Shown one piece after another: positions 34,886 to 43,546 of a stretch of DNA of 64,000 bases. A program made the translations under genes and the position numbers. The DNA comes from Aldehydirespirator sp965117015 (lineage in GTDB: Bacteria; Actinomycetota; Acidimicrobiia; Acidimicrobiales; Aldehydirespiratoraceae), in the NCBI GenBank assembly GCA_965117015.1, contig OZ220747.1:1-64000 (forward strand). Direction: 5' to 3'. The notes under the pieces were generated by a model that was not told the DNA's origin, made no database searches, and worked only from the letters and a program-made list of their open reading frames with translations. Each line of letters begins with the position of its first letter. Positions within the stretch are counted from its first letter, which is position 1.

Positions 34886-35970
34886 CCGGCACGGCCCCAG
34901 ATCCCGGGAACGCCGTCGCGCCCTCGCAGGCGGCCGGAGGCGACAGCCATACCACCCCGGGGATGGTGTGCGCCCACCACCACCTGTACTCCGCCCTGGC
35001 TCGGGGCATGCCCGCGCCGCCCCGCACCCCCACCGGATTCCTGGAGATCCTGGAACTGATCTGGTGGCGTCTGGACCAGGCCCTCGACCTCGACATCATC
35101 AAGTGGTCGGCGAAGCTCGGCGCGCTGGAAGCCCTGGAGTCGGGCACCACCGCCATAATCGACCACCACGAATCCCCCAACGCCATCGAAGGGTCGCTGG
35201 ACGTGATCGCCCGAGCCTGCGCCGAAGTAGGAGTGAGGGTGGACTGCGCCTACGGGGTGACCGACCGGCACGGATCGGCGGGCGCCCGAGCAGGCCTCGT
35301 CGAGAATGACCGGTTCCTTCGAGCCGGGGGGCGGGGCCATGTGGGCGTCCACGCCGCGTTCACCTGCTCCGACGAGACACTGGAAGCCGCCGCGGGGCTG
35401 GCCGCCGACCACGGCACCGGGGTCCACATCCACGTGTCGGAGGGCACCGCCGACCTTGAGGCCGGGTACCGCCTGGAGCAGCTGGCCCGCGACGACTGGC
35501 TGGTGGTCCACGCCGTGCACCTCGACCGAGACCTTCCGGGCACGATCGTGCACAACCCCCGCTCGAACATGAACAACCGGGTCGGCTACGCCCGGCCGGC
35601 GGGCCGGTCCAACCTGGTGGCCCTGGGAACCGACGGAATCGGTGCGGCCATGCTCGACGAGTTCCGGGTGGCCTACGTGCGTCACCGCGAGGACGACGTC
35701 ACCGCCACCCCCGAGACGGCATGGAGATGGCTGGAAGCCGGATGGAGACTGTTCCCCGAGGCCCTCGACGACACCGTGGTCTGGTCGTATGACCGCATGG
35801 ATCCCTGGTCGCTGGCCTTCACCACCGGCGTCCGGCCCCTAGAGGTAGTCGTGGATGGCGAGACCGTGCTGCGCGACGGCAGGCCGACTCGGGTGGACGC
35901 CACCGAGATCAGAGCCAAAGCGGCCGAAGCAGCCGCCAGACTGTTCGCCAAGCTCGAAGAGATGCCATAG
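34882..35970 (+). CDS. SsnA-like amidohydrolase with a shortened N-terminus
   Basis: A 362-residue metal-dependent amidohydrolase related to SsnA and chlorohydrolase-type deaminases. PGMVCAHHHLYSALARGM near residue 26 has the first metal histidines. HIHVSEG, VVHAVHLD and ALGTDGIG supply the further metal ligands and catalytic Asp. Related enzymes, including the one at 37039, have about 65 residues before the HxH motif; here there are only about 30, so half of the small beta-sandwich is missing. It overlaps the dehydrogenase gene through GTGA, so the two are translationally coupled. SsnA genes are commonly beside this dehydrogenase family, which supports a role in purine or related N-heterocycle degradation. 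Confidence 0.8.
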   Translation: MTGTAPDPGNAVAPSQAAGGDSHTTPGMVCAHHHLYSALARGMPAPPRTPTGFLEILELIWWRLDQALDLDIIKWSAKLGALEALESGTTAIIDHHESPNAIEGSLDVIARACAEVGVRVDCAYGVTDRHGSAGARAGLVENDRFLRAGGRGHVGVHAAFTCSDETLEAAAGLAADHGTGVHIHVSEGTADLEAGYRLEQLARDDWLVVHAVHLDRDLPGTIVHNPRSNMNNRVGYARPAGRSNLVALGTDGIGAAMLDEFRVAYVRHREDDVTATPETAWRWLEAGWRLFPEALDDTVVWSYDRMDPWSLAFTTGVRPLEVVVDGETVLRDGRPTRVDATEIRAKAAEAAARLFAKLEEMP

Positions 35971-35996
35971 CCCCAAGAGGTCGCACAGGAGACGCC

Positions 35997-37016
35997 ATGA
36001 CCCAGTCCGTAGCCCTCTACATCCAGGACGCCCACACCCTCGCCGAGTCGATGGATCTGTCCCGCTACGCGGAGTCCAAGGGCTTCGACGCCGTATGGCA
36101 GGCCGACTCCCGCCTGGTGCGCGACGCGGTGGTGCCGATGGCCGCCATCGCGGCGGTCACCGACACGATCAAGGTCGGCAGCGGCGTGGTGGACTGCTGG
36201 ACCCGCAACCCGGCCCGGCTGGCCTCCACATTCTCCACCCTCGACGACCTGGCCCCGGGCCGGATCCTGCTCGGCATCGGAGCCTGGTGGGAGCCGCTGG
36301 CGTCGAAGGTGGGCGTAAGTCGGGTGCGCCCACTGAAGGCGATGCGCGAGATCGTGGAGGCGTGCCGGGGCCTGCTCAACGACCAGACCGTCACCTTCGA
36401 CGGCGAGTTCGTGCAGTTCGACGGGGTGGAACTCGACTACGTGCAGCAGGAGCGCCGGCCCAAGGACGTACCCATCTACATCGGCGCCACCGGCGCCAAG
36501 ATGATGGCCCTCACCGGGGAGATCGCCGACGGCGTGGTGTTCAACTACCTGGTGTCGCCCCAGTACAACGCGCAGGCCATGGAGCACCTGGCCGAGGGCG
36601 CCGCCCGGGTGGGCCGCACCGTCGACGACCTCGACCGTCCCCAGCTGATCGTGTGCTCGATGGCCACAGGCGACTCCGAGGCCGAGCGGACCGAGGCTCT
36701 CGACGGTGGGCGCATGCTCATCACCCAGTACCTGGGCCAGCAGCCCCACATCATGAAGGCCTCGGGCGTGTCGCAGTCGCTGCTCGACGAGGTCGGCTCG
36801 GTGCTGACCTGGCCGGCCACGCTCGAGCAGGTGGAAGCGGCCTCGAAGCTGGTGCCCGACGAGGTCGTGCAGCTGCTCTGCGCGGCCGGCACCGCCGACG
36901 AGTGCCGGGCCAAGGTGCGCCACTACATCGACAACGGCTGCACCACCCCGATCCTGTACCCGCTCGGACCGGATGCCGAGGGGATGATCGACGCCTTCGC
37001 CGACTGGGAGATCTGA
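35997..37016 (+). CDS. LLM-class flavin/F420-dependent oxidoreductase
   Basis: A 339-residue luciferase-like monooxygenase-fold protein (TIM barrel). Typical segments are YAESKGFDAVWQADSR, VGSGVVDCWTRNP, LDDLAPGRILLGIGAWW and VPIYIGATGAKMMALTGEIADGVVFNYLVSP. The fit is best to the F420-dependent methylenetetrahydromethanopterin-reductase-like branch common in Actinobacteria, but FMN use cannot be excluded. CAGGAG lies 8 nt before the ATG. It lies between an SsnA-like amidohydrolase and an 8-oxoguanine deaminase-like enzyme, and may oxidise or reduce the same heterocycle. Confidence 0.88.
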   Translation: MTQSVALYIQDAHTLAESMDLSRYAESKGFDAVWQADSRLVRDAVVPMAAIAAVTDTIKVGSGVVDCWTRNPARLASTFSTLDDLAPGRILLGIGAWWEPLASKVGVSRVRPLKAMREIVEACRGLLNDQTVTFDGEFVQFDGVELDYVQQERRPKDVPIYIGATGAKMMALTGEIADGVVFNYLVSPQYNAQAMEHLAEGAARVGRTVDDLDRPQLIVCSMATGDSEAERTEALDGGRMLITQYLGQQPHIMKASGVSQSLLDEVGSVLTWPATLEQVEAASKLVPDEVVQLLCAAGTADECRAKVRHYIDNGCTTPILYPLGPDAEGMIDAFADWEI

Positions 37017-37038
37017 GGGCCGCGCCGCAGGTTCTTTC

Positions 37039-38409
37039 ATGACCGATCTGCTCGTCCGCAACGCCCGGCTCGTGGCGACGGTGGACGCGGCACGCACGGA
37101 GATCGCCGGCGGCTGGGTGGCCGTCACCGACGGGCTGGTCTCGGGCGTGGGGCCGGCCGGCTCCGAGCCCGCAGGCGCGACCCGCACCGTCGACGCGGCC
37201 GACTGCCTGGTCATGCCGGGACTGGTCAACACCCACCACCACCTCTACCAGAACCTGACCCGGGCCTTCCGCCCCGCCCTGGACGGCAACCTGTTCGACT
37301 GGCTGCGCACGCTCTACCCGCTGTGGGCCCGCCTCGACGAGGAGGCAGCCCACGTCTCGGCCTGGGTGGGGCTGGCCGAGCTGGCCCTGAGCGGATGCAC
37401 CACCAGCACCGACCACCTCTACGTCCACCCCTCGGGCGGCGGCGACCTGATCGCGGCGGAGATCGCGGCCGCGGTCGACCTGGGCGTGCGCTTCCACCCC
37501 ACCCGGGGCTCGATGTCGCTGAGCAAGAAGGACGGCGGCCTGCCCCCCGACTCGACGGTGCAGACCGACGATGTGATCCTGGCTGAATCCGAGCGTCTGG
37601 TAGCCGCTCACCACGACCAGTCGCCCGCCGCGATGGTGCGGGTCGCGCTGGCGCCGTGCTCGCCGTTCTCGGTTTCGACCGAGTTGATGACGGCCACCGC
37701 GGAACTGGCTGAGCGCCTCGACGTGCGGCTGCACACCCACCTGGCCGAGGACATCGGCGAGGACGGCTTCTGCCTGGAGACGTTCGGCATGCGCCCGGTG
37801 GACTACTTCGAGCACTGCGGGTGGGGCACCGACCGGTCCTGGATCGCCCACTGCGTGCAGCCCAACCCCGCCGAGATCTCCCGGCTGGGCCGCTGGGGCA
37901 CCGGTGTGGCCCACTGCCCGAGCTCCAACATGATCCTCGGCGCGGGAATGGCGCCGGTGCGGGAGCTGCGAGCGGCGGGGGTGCCGGTGGGCTTGGGAGT
38001 GGACGGCTCGGCGTCGGCCGACTCGGGCTCGATGTGGACCGAGGCCCGCAACGCCATGTTGATGGCCCGCCTACGCGACGGTCAGGCCGGCCGGGACGGT
38101 CTGTTCACCGCCCGCGAGTCCCTGGAGATGGCCACTAGGGGCGGCGCCGCCTGCCTGGGACGATCCGGCGAGATCGGCGAGTTGACGGTAGGCGCCTGCG
38201 GCGACATCGCGATCTGGCGCCTCGACGGCATCGCCTTCGCGGGAGCCTGGTCCGACCCGATCGAAGCCTGGCTGCGCTGCGGCCCGGTAGCCGCGCACCA
38301 CACCATCGTCGCCGGCCGGCTCGTGGTGGAGGACGGTCAGCTGACGGCCTCGGGAACCGAGCAGATGCTGAAGGACCACCGCCGCATCGCGGTAGCAATG
38401 CAGTCTTAG
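37039..38409 (+). CDS. 8-oxoguanine deaminase-like amidohydrolase
   Basis: A 456-residue zinc-dependent amidohydrolase. PGLVNTHHHLYQNLTRAF (about residue 65) holds the first metal histidines; LHTHLAED, WIAHCV and GLGVDGSASADSGSMW provide the remaining ligands and catalytic Asp. The features GSMSLSKKDGGLPPDSTVQ and DGSASADSGSMWTEARNAM are typical of the 8-oxoguanine deaminase group, which converts 8-oxoguanine to urate. Some close relatives act on triazines or other aminopurines, so substrate is a family-based guess. It has the complete N-terminal beta-sandwich that its neighbour at 34882 lacks. Confidence 0.85.
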   Translation: MTDLLVRNARLVATVDAARTEIAGGWVAVTDGLVSGVGPAGSEPAGATRTVDAADCLVMPGLVNTHHHLYQNLTRAFRPALDGNLFDWLRTLYPLWARLDEEAAHVSAWVGLAELALSGCTTSTDHLYVHPSGGGDLIAAEIAAAVDLGVRFHPTRGSMSLSKKDGGLPPDSTVQTDDVILAESERLVAAHHDQSPAAMVRVALAPCSPFSVSTELMTATAELAERLDVRLHTHLAEDIGEDGFCLETFGMRPVDYFEHCGWGTDRSWIAHCVQPNPAEISRLGRWGTGVAHCPSSNMILGAGMAPVRELRAAGVPVGLGVDGSASADSGSMWTEARNAMLMARLRDGQAGRDGLFTARESLEMATRGGAACLGRSGEIGELTVGACGDIAIWRLDGIAFAGAWSDPIEAWLRCGPVAAHHTIVAGRLVVEDGQLTASGTEQMLKDHRRIAVAMQS

Positions 38410-38437
38410 CCATACATCCCCGCGCGCGCCGGCGGGA

Positions 38438-38453
38438 GCTAGTAGGAACTAGC
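38438..38453. repeat. Small perfect hairpin between genes
   Basis: GCTAGT-AGGA-ACTAGC, a 6-bp perfect stem in the 77-nt gap between the deaminase and phosphoribosyltransferase genes. No T tract follows. Function unknown. Confidence 0.3.
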
Positions 38454-38486
38454 GAACCCGGCGGGAACCACAGGAGGACGGCAGGC

Positions 38487-38999
38487 ATGGGTGACAGCAC
38501 GGCACGGGAGGAGATGGACTGGGCGCTCTACGGGCGCGGCGTCCGCGAGTTGGCGCACATGGTCGCCGACGACGGGTACCGGCCCGACATGATCCTGGCC
38601 ATCGCCAGGGGCGGACTGTTCTGCGCCGGGTCGCTGGGCTACGCGCTGTCGGTGAAGAACGTCTACGTGATGAACTGCGAGTACTACACCGGCGTCGGCG
38701 AACGCCTGGAGGTCCCCGTAGTACTGCCCCCGCAGCTCGACCTCGTCGACCACCGCCAGTCCAAGATCCTGATCGCCGACGATGTGGCCGACACCGGCCA
38801 CACCCTCAAGCTGGTGCACGACTACTGCCTCGGCGAGGTCGCCGAGGTCCGCTCGGCGGTGCTCTACGAGAAGTCGCACTCCCTGGTGAAGTGCGACTAC
38901 GTATGGCGACGCACCGACCGGTGGATCAACTTCCCGTGGTCCACGCTGCCGCCGGTGGTCGACCTGGCCGAAGCCGGCTTCCAAGTGCTCGACGCCTGA
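38487..38999 (+). CDS. Purine-type phosphoribosyltransferase
   Basis: A 170-residue type I PRTase that would join a purine base to PRPP. The PRPP-binding loop ILIADDVADTGHTLK (about residues 92-106) has the paired acidic residues. ILAIARGGLFCAG is the first PRPP-contacting segment. WINFPW near the C-terminus is seen in xanthine/guanine-type PRTases. Length and motifs fit a hypoxanthine or xanthine PRTase, and the surrounding xanthine dehydrogenase and deaminase genes support a purine salvage role. ACAGGAGG lies about 8 nt before the ATG. Confidence 0.87.
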   Translation: MGDSTAREEMDWALYGRGVRELAHMVADDGYRPDMILAIARGGLFCAGSLGYALSVKNVYVMNCEYYTGVGERLEVPVVLPPQLDLVDHRQSKILIADDVADTGHTLKLVHDYCLGEVAEVRSAVLYEKSHSLVKCDYVWRRTDRWINFPWSTLPPVVDLAEAGFQVLDA

Positions 39000-39030
39000 G
39001 AACGGCAACCCGGAGGCCGGGCTGAGGGCC

Positions 39031-39828
39031 ATGGCAGACCGCATCGATCCGGCTCTGGTCGACAGGACGGCCACACATCTGGCCGGGATCCAGGACGCCT
39101 CGCTGCCGACCAGACCGATGACCATCCCCGGAATCGACGGCGCCCTCGGGGCCCGGATCATGTCGACCGACCTGAGAGGCTCAACCACCCGGCTTGTGCG
39201 CCTGCGGGCGGGCTGGGGAACGGAGGCACGGGGCGCGTTCACCGCCGAGGTGGAACTCTTCGTGATCCAGGGCTCGCTCGAGGCCGGACCGCACGCCCTA
39301 GAGGCCGGGGACTACGTCCACCTCCCGAAGGGGCGGACCGTCCCCCGACTGCGGATCACAGCCGACGGCGCCGCCCTGCTGATGACGTCCGCTCCGGTGC
39401 GATACGACCCGACCTTCATGGGTCCGCCGGCCGAGCTGGTGCCTGGTCGGGCCTCCGAGACGGACTGGATCCCGGTACCGGAGATGCCCGGTCGGCACAC
39501 CAAGCCGCTGGGCCGGGGCCCGGTCGGCGACGTCTGGCTCGGCGGTGCCCGCCAATGGGACCAGGGCGACGGCGGCTGGCACCACCATCCCCACCACGAG
39601 GAGTGTTTCATCATCGACGGCGAGGTCGTCCTGCGCGAGCGGTCCACCGAGACCGACGAGATGATCACCGCCGGAGCTGGCACCTACTTCTTCCGACCCG
39701 CGGGCGTCCCCCACTGCGGCCCCGGATCGCGCTGCGATGACACCATGCTCGCCTTCCACCGCGCCTTCGGCGACCTGAGCACCGAGTGGGCCGATTCCCG
39801 CAGCGACGGGGACGAAGGGGGGAACTGA
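39031..39828 (+). CDS. Bicupin protein
   Basis: A 265-residue protein with two cupin folds. The first (about residues 45-125) has lost most metal histidines. The second (about 165-245) has WHHHPHHEECFIIDGEV, and a later His in GVPHCGP, so it can bind a metal. No closer family is recognised; cupins of this kind include dioxygenases, isomerases and ureidoglycolate-type hydrolases. Given the purine-type genes upstream, a step in ureide or ring-opened purine breakdown is possible, but this is inference. It ends 5 nt before the convergent E1 gene. Confidence 0.7.
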   Translation: MADRIDPALVDRTATHLAGIQDASLPTRPMTIPGIDGALGARIMSTDLRGSTTRLVRLRAGWGTEARGAFTAEVELFVIQGSLEAGPHALEAGDYVHLPKGRTVPRLRITADGAALLMTSAPVRYDPTFMGPPAELVPGRASETDWIPVPEMPGRHTKPLGRGPVGDVWLGGARQWDQGDGGWHHHPHHEECFIIDGEVVLRERSTETDEMITAGAGTYFFRPAGVPHCGPGSRCDDTMLAFHRAFGDLSTEWADSRSDGDEGGN

Positions 39829-39833
39829 GGCCG

Positions 39834-41849
39834 CTAGCCCAGCACGGTCCGCACCGCGGCCACCACGGCTTCGGCGCCAGGGACCACTGCGGCTTCCAGG
39901 GGCGGGCTGAACGGGATCGGCGCCGAAGCCGCGCCGACACGGGCCACCGGCGCCTCCAGCTCCCCGAACAGCTCGGAGTGCAGTTGGGCGGCCAACTCGG
40001 CGCCGAAGCCGCCGAAACGCCACGCCTCGTGGGCCACCACCGCCCGGCGAGTGCGGGCCACCGACTGCACCACAGTGTCGAAGTCGAGCGGCACCAGCGA
40101 CCGCAAGTCGATCACCTCGACGTCGATGCCGTCGGAGGCCAGCCGTTCCGCGGCGGCCAGAGCGCTCAGGGCCATGGCCGAGTAGGACACCACCGTCACG
40201 TCGGCGCCGGGGCGGACCACCGCCGCCGATCCCAACGGCACCCGGTAGTCGCCGATGGGGACCGGGCCCCGCTGGGCGGTGATCTTCTTGTGCTCCAGGT
40301 AGATGACCGGATCGGGATCGTCGATGGCCGTTCGTAGCAGGCCCTTGGCGTCCGCCGGGTTGGAGGGCGCCACCACCTTCAGGCCGGGCAGGTGGGTGAA
40401 CAGCCCCTCCAGGCTGGAGGAGTGCTGCGACGCCGACGAGCGCAGCACGCCGTCGGAGGCCCGCAGCACCAGCGGGACCGACACCTGGCCACCGAACATG
40501 TAGCGGAACTTGGAGGCCTGGTTGACGATCTCGTCCATGGCCCCCAGCGTGAACTCCACGAAGCTCATGGACGCCACCGGGCGCAACCCCGCAGTGGCCG
40601 CTCCCACCGCGACGGCCACGATGATCGCCTCCGAGATGGGCATGTCGATGACCCGGCGGGATGCGAACTCGTCGACGAGGCCGCGGAACTGCCCGAAGTT
40701 GCCGCCCCAGGAGATGTCCTCTCCCAGCACGACCACGCTTTCGTCGGCCCGCATGGCTCGGCCCATGGCATCGACCGTGGCCTGACCGAAGGTCATGCGT
40801 CGGGTCTCGTCCGCCTCACCGCCCGAAGCGCGGTCGGAGGACGCCGCGACCCGGACACCAGTGGCGGCCGGCGTAGGAGTGAACACGTCGTCCAGGGCGC
40901 TCTCGGGGTCGGGGAAGGGTTCCGACTCGGCCCGTTCCTCGGCGTCCTGCACCGCTGCGGCGGCCTCCTCCCACACTGCGGTCCGGCCTTCGGAGTCGAG
41001 CCAGCCCCGGGAGGCCAGCGTCTCCTCCCAGCGCTGGATCGGGTCGCGGCGGCGGTGCTCGTCCACCTCCTCGGCGTCCCGGTAGACCTCGGCGTCGCCC
41101 ACGTAGTGACCTCCGAGACGGTAGGTGACCATGTTCAGCAGGGTCGGTCCCTCGCCGTCGCGGGCCCGCTCGACCGCCTCGGCCGCGGCGGCGAACACCG
41201 CGGCCACGTCGTTGCCGTCGACGGTCGCCCCCGCCATGCCGTAGGCGGTGGCCCTCACGGCCAGGTCCTCGACCGATGTGGTCCGGCTGCGGGCGGTGAA
41301 CTGCGCGTACTGGTTGTTCTCGCACACGTACACCACGCCTAGACGGTGCACCGAAGCGAAGTTGAGGGCCTCGTGGAACGTTCCCTTGTTGATCCCGCCG
41401 TCGCCGAAGAAGCACACCGCCACACGATCGGTGCCGCGGTGACGGGCCGCCAGCGCGGCACCCGCGGCTATCCCGAACCCACCGCCGACGATGCCGTTGG
41501 CGCCCAGCATCCCCAGCGAGAAGTCGGCCACGTGCATCGAGCCTCCCCGGCCCCGGCAGGCGCCCTCAGCCCGCCCGTAGAGCTCTGCCATCAGCGCGAC
41601 GGGCGACATCCCCTTGGCCAGGGCGTGCCCATGACCCCGGTGGGTGGAGGTGATGTAGTCGTCGGATCCGAGGCGGGAACAGACGCCGGCGGCGATGGCC
41701 TCCTCGCCCAGGTAGGTGTGGACGAACCCCGGCAGCTTGCCCGCCTTGAACAGCTCCTCGACGCGGCTCTCGAACACCCTGATCAGCACCATGGTCCGGT
41801 GCAGAGCCAAAGCCTCGGACCGCTCCAGAGCAGGCACCGTTTCGGTCAC
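39834..41849 (-). CDS. Fused alpha/beta E1 thiamine-diphosphate 2-oxoacid dehydrogenase
   Basis: A 671-residue protein joins E1-alpha (residues about 10-320) and E1-beta (about 350-671), which are usually two genes. The alpha part has HTYLGEEAIAAGV, GRGGSMH and the ThDP-magnesium motif GDGGINKGTFHEALNFAS ending ENNQYA. The beta part has MTFGQATVDAMGRAM, GEDISWGGNFG, DMPISEAIIV, LRASDG and EVIDLRSLVPLD. It would decarboxylate a 2-oxo acid and pass the acyl group to a lipoyl domain. GTG 41849 overlaps the SDR stop (GTGA). It is the last gene of the operon; a separate lipoyl-domain gene is two genes upstream, but there is no E2 or E3 gene in the window. Confidence 0.88.
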   Translation of the reverse strand: MTETVPALERSEALALHRTMVLIRVFESRVEELFKAGKLPGFVHTYLGEEAIAAGVCSRLGSDDYITSTHRGHGHALAKGMSPVALMAELYGRAEGACRGRGGSMHVADFSLGMLGANGIVGGGFGIAAGAALAARHRGTDRVAVCFFGDGGINKGTFHEALNFASVHRLGVVYVCENNQYAQFTARSRTTSVEDLAVRATAYGMAGATVDGNDVAAVFAAAAEAVERARDGEGPTLLNMVTYRLGGHYVGDAEVYRDAEEVDEHRRRDPIQRWEETLASRGWLDSEGRTAVWEEAAAAVQDAEERAESEPFPDPESALDDVFTPTPAATGVRVAASSDRASGGEADETRRMTFGQATVDAMGRAMRADESVVVLGEDISWGGNFGQFRGLVDEFASRRVIDMPISEAIIVAVAVGAATAGLRPVASMSFVEFTLGAMDEIVNQASKFRYMFGGQVSVPLVLRASDGVLRSSASQHSSSLEGLFTHLPGLKVVAPSNPADAKGLLRTAIDDPDPVIYLEHKKITAQRGPVPIGDYRVPLGSAAVVRPGADVTVVSYSAMALSALAAAERLASDGIDVEVIDLRSLVPLDFDTVVQSVARTRRAVVAHEAWRFGGFGAELAAQLHSELFGELEAPVARVGAASAPIPFSPPLEAAVVPGAEAVVAAVRTVLG

Positions 41850-42607
41850 TGCGCCGTGTAGCCGCCGTCGACGGCGAGGATCTGGCCCGTGACCATGGCC
41901 GACGCAGGCCCGGCGAGGAACACTGCGGCACCCACCATGTCGACCGGCTCGGCCAGCCGGCCCAGCGGGGTGCGGCTCTCGAAGTAGTCCTTCAGCTCCG
42001 GCTCGAGCTCCCACTGGCGCCGCACCAGCGGCGTGGCCACGTGGCCGGGCGAGATGGCGTTGACCCTCACGTTGTGCGGAGCCCACTCCACCGCCAGCGT
42101 GCGGGTCATCTGGATCACCCCGCCCTTTGAGGCCTGGTAGCCGACACTGCCCGCGAAGCCGACCTCGCCGACCACCGAGGCGATGTTGACGATGGAGCCG
42201 CCGTGCGGCTGAGCGATCATGCGGCGGCCCACGGCGCGGCAAGTGCGGAACGCTCCGGTGAGGTTCACATCGATCACGTCGGCCCAGGTCCCGTCGTCGT
42301 AGTCGGCGGCCGGTCCGCGACCGCCGATCCCCGCGCACGTGACCAGCACGTCGATGTGGCCGGCAACCTCTGCTGCCCGGTCGGCCAGGGCTTGCACCGA
42401 GGTCTCGTCACGCACATCCACCGTGACCGCCTCGGACCGCTCTGCACCGAGCCGCTGCACCAGCGCCTCGTTGGGCTCCCCGGATGCGTCCGCACACACA
42501 ACAAAGGCGCCGGCATCGGCCAGCCCCTCGGCGATGGGCGCGCCCAGACCACCGGCCGCGCCAGTCACCACCGCCACCCGGCCCTCCAACGAGAAGGTCT
42601 TGCTCAT
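41846..42607 (-). CDS. Short-chain dehydrogenase/reductase
   Basis: A 253-residue NAD(P)-dependent SDR. It has the classical VVTGAAGGLG dinucleotide motif near residue 13, the segment VTCAGIGG, the catalytic Ser region IVNIASVVGE, YQASKG with the catalytic Tyr and Lys, and AISPGHVATPL. A Asp after the second strand (VVCADA) favours NAD. It overlaps the lipoyl-domain gene by 4 nt (ATGA) and the E1 gene by 4 nt (GTGA), so it is firmly in this operon. It may oxidise a hydroxyl group to the oxo acid used by the E1. Confidence 0.88.
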   Translation of the reverse strand: MSKTFSLEGRVAVVTGAAGGLGAPIAEGLADAGAFVVCADASGEPNEALVQRLGAERSEAVTVDVRDETSVQALADRAAEVAGHIDVLVTCAGIGGRGPAADYDDGTWADVIDVNLTGAFRTCRAVGRRMIAQPHGGSIVNIASVVGEVGFAGSVGYQASKGGVIQMTRTLAVEWAPHNVRVNAISPGHVATPLVRRQWELEPELKDYFESRTPLGRLAEPVDMVGAAVFLAGPASAMVTGQILAVDGGYTAQ

Positions 42608-42879
42608 CCTGTCGAAACGGTCGCCAGGACTGTTCCCACCGCCACCTCTTCGTCGCCGGCCGGCACCAGGACATGGAGGCGGCCCGACGCCGGCGCCTCC
42701 AACTCGGTCTCGGCCTTGTCGGTGTCGATGACTACCACGGGTTCGCCCGCGGTCACCGGAGAGCCGTCCTCGACCAGCCATTCCACGACCAGCACCTGCT
42801 CCACCACTCCCATCTGGGGAATCGTCAACTCGGCGCCGGTGGACCCAGCGGGCGCGGCCCCTTCCTCAGATGTGGCCAT
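42604..42879 (-). CDS. Free-standing lipoyl-domain protein
   Basis: A 91-residue protein made of one biotinyl/lipoyl fold. VVIDTDKAETELEAPASG places the modified lysine at Lys55 in the DKAE motif typical of lipoyl rather than biotin (MKM) carriers. It resembles the first lipoyl domain of E2 subunits, but no peripheral-subunit-binding or acyltransferase domain follows: the frame ends after ATVSTG. The ATG at 42879 overlaps the end of the RraA-family gene by 14 nt, and its stop overlaps the SDR start. It is probably the acyl or electron carrier for the E1 two genes downstream. Confidence 0.82.
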   Translation of the reverse strand: MATSEEGAAPAGSTGAELTIPQMGVVEQVLVVEWLVEDGSPVTAGEPVVVIDTDKAETELEAPASGRLHVLVPAGDEEVAVGTVLATVSTG

Positions 42880-43537
42880 GGCGCTCGAGGCCCTCCCACG
42901 GGGTGGCCCCGGCTCGCATGTCCGCCCGCACCAGCTCCTCGGACCCCACAATCGATTCGGACTGCAGCAGTACTCGCTCCGCCTCGGATCCGGCCACCAC
43001 CAGGACGCCGTCGCGGTCGCCGACGACCAGATCGCCGGGCTCCACGGTCACGTCGCCGATGGTGACCGGCACCTGGGAGGCCACCATCTCCCAGCGCCCG
43101 ATGGCATTGAGCGGCGACAGGTCCCGGTAGAAGACCTGCAGGCCGATGTCGAGAAGGCCGTCGAGGTCGCGCAGGTTGCCTTCGAGCACCACGCCCGCAC
43201 AGCCGTACTGCTGGGCCGAGTTGCCGGTCAGCTCGCCGAAGTGGCCCACCTCGCTGCCGGGGTTGTACGACACCAGTACCGAGTCGGGCGTCAGCTCCTT
43301 GAACATCTCCAGATACGACTTGATGCGGTCCAGGCCCCGGTCCCATCCCACGCCGGGGCGGATGGCCCGGCCCTCCAGGGTGTAGGCGATGCCGGCCATG
43401 CGCATCTCGGGCAGCAGAGGCTTCAGCCCGCTGGGCAGCACCCGCTCGGGCAGGTCCAGCTCGTACAGGGCGTCGCACACCACCGACACGCAGATGCGCC
43501 GGTAGCGGGCGCAGAGTTCGGACGTAGGAATGGTCAT
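42866..43537 (-). CDS. RraA-family protein (possible 4-hydroxy-2-oxoacid aldolase)
   Basis: A 223-residue member of the RraA/4-hydroxy-4-methyl-2-oxoglutarate aldolase family. Typical features are SVVCDALYE at the N-terminus, GIAYTLEGRAI, GHFGELTGNSAQQYG, VLEGNLRDLDGL with the Arg-Asp pair that binds substrate and metal in aldolases, and PGDLVVGDRDGVLVV. Members include class II aldolases for pyruvate-derived hydroxy-oxo acids as well as RNase E inhibitors. The operon context (aminotransferase, M20 hydrolase, E1) favours an aldolase. GGGAGAGG lies before its ATG. Confidence 0.85.
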   Translation of the reverse strand: MTIPTSELCARYRRICVSVVCDALYELDLPERVLPSGLKPLLPEMRMAGIAYTLEGRAIRPGVGWDRGLDRIKSYLEMFKELTPDSVLVSYNPGSEVGHFGELTGNSAQQYGCAGVVLEGNLRDLDGLLDIGLQVFYRDLSPLNAIGRWEMVASQVPVTIGDVTVEPGDLVVGDRDGVLVVAGSEAERVLLQSESIVGSEELVRADMRAGATPWEGLERHGHI

Positions 43538-43546
43538 GACCTCTCC

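Noticed and set aside
38410..38486. Riboswitch before the phosphoribosyltransferase gene
   Set aside because: Only a 6-bp hairpin is present and no purine-riboswitch core was recognised.
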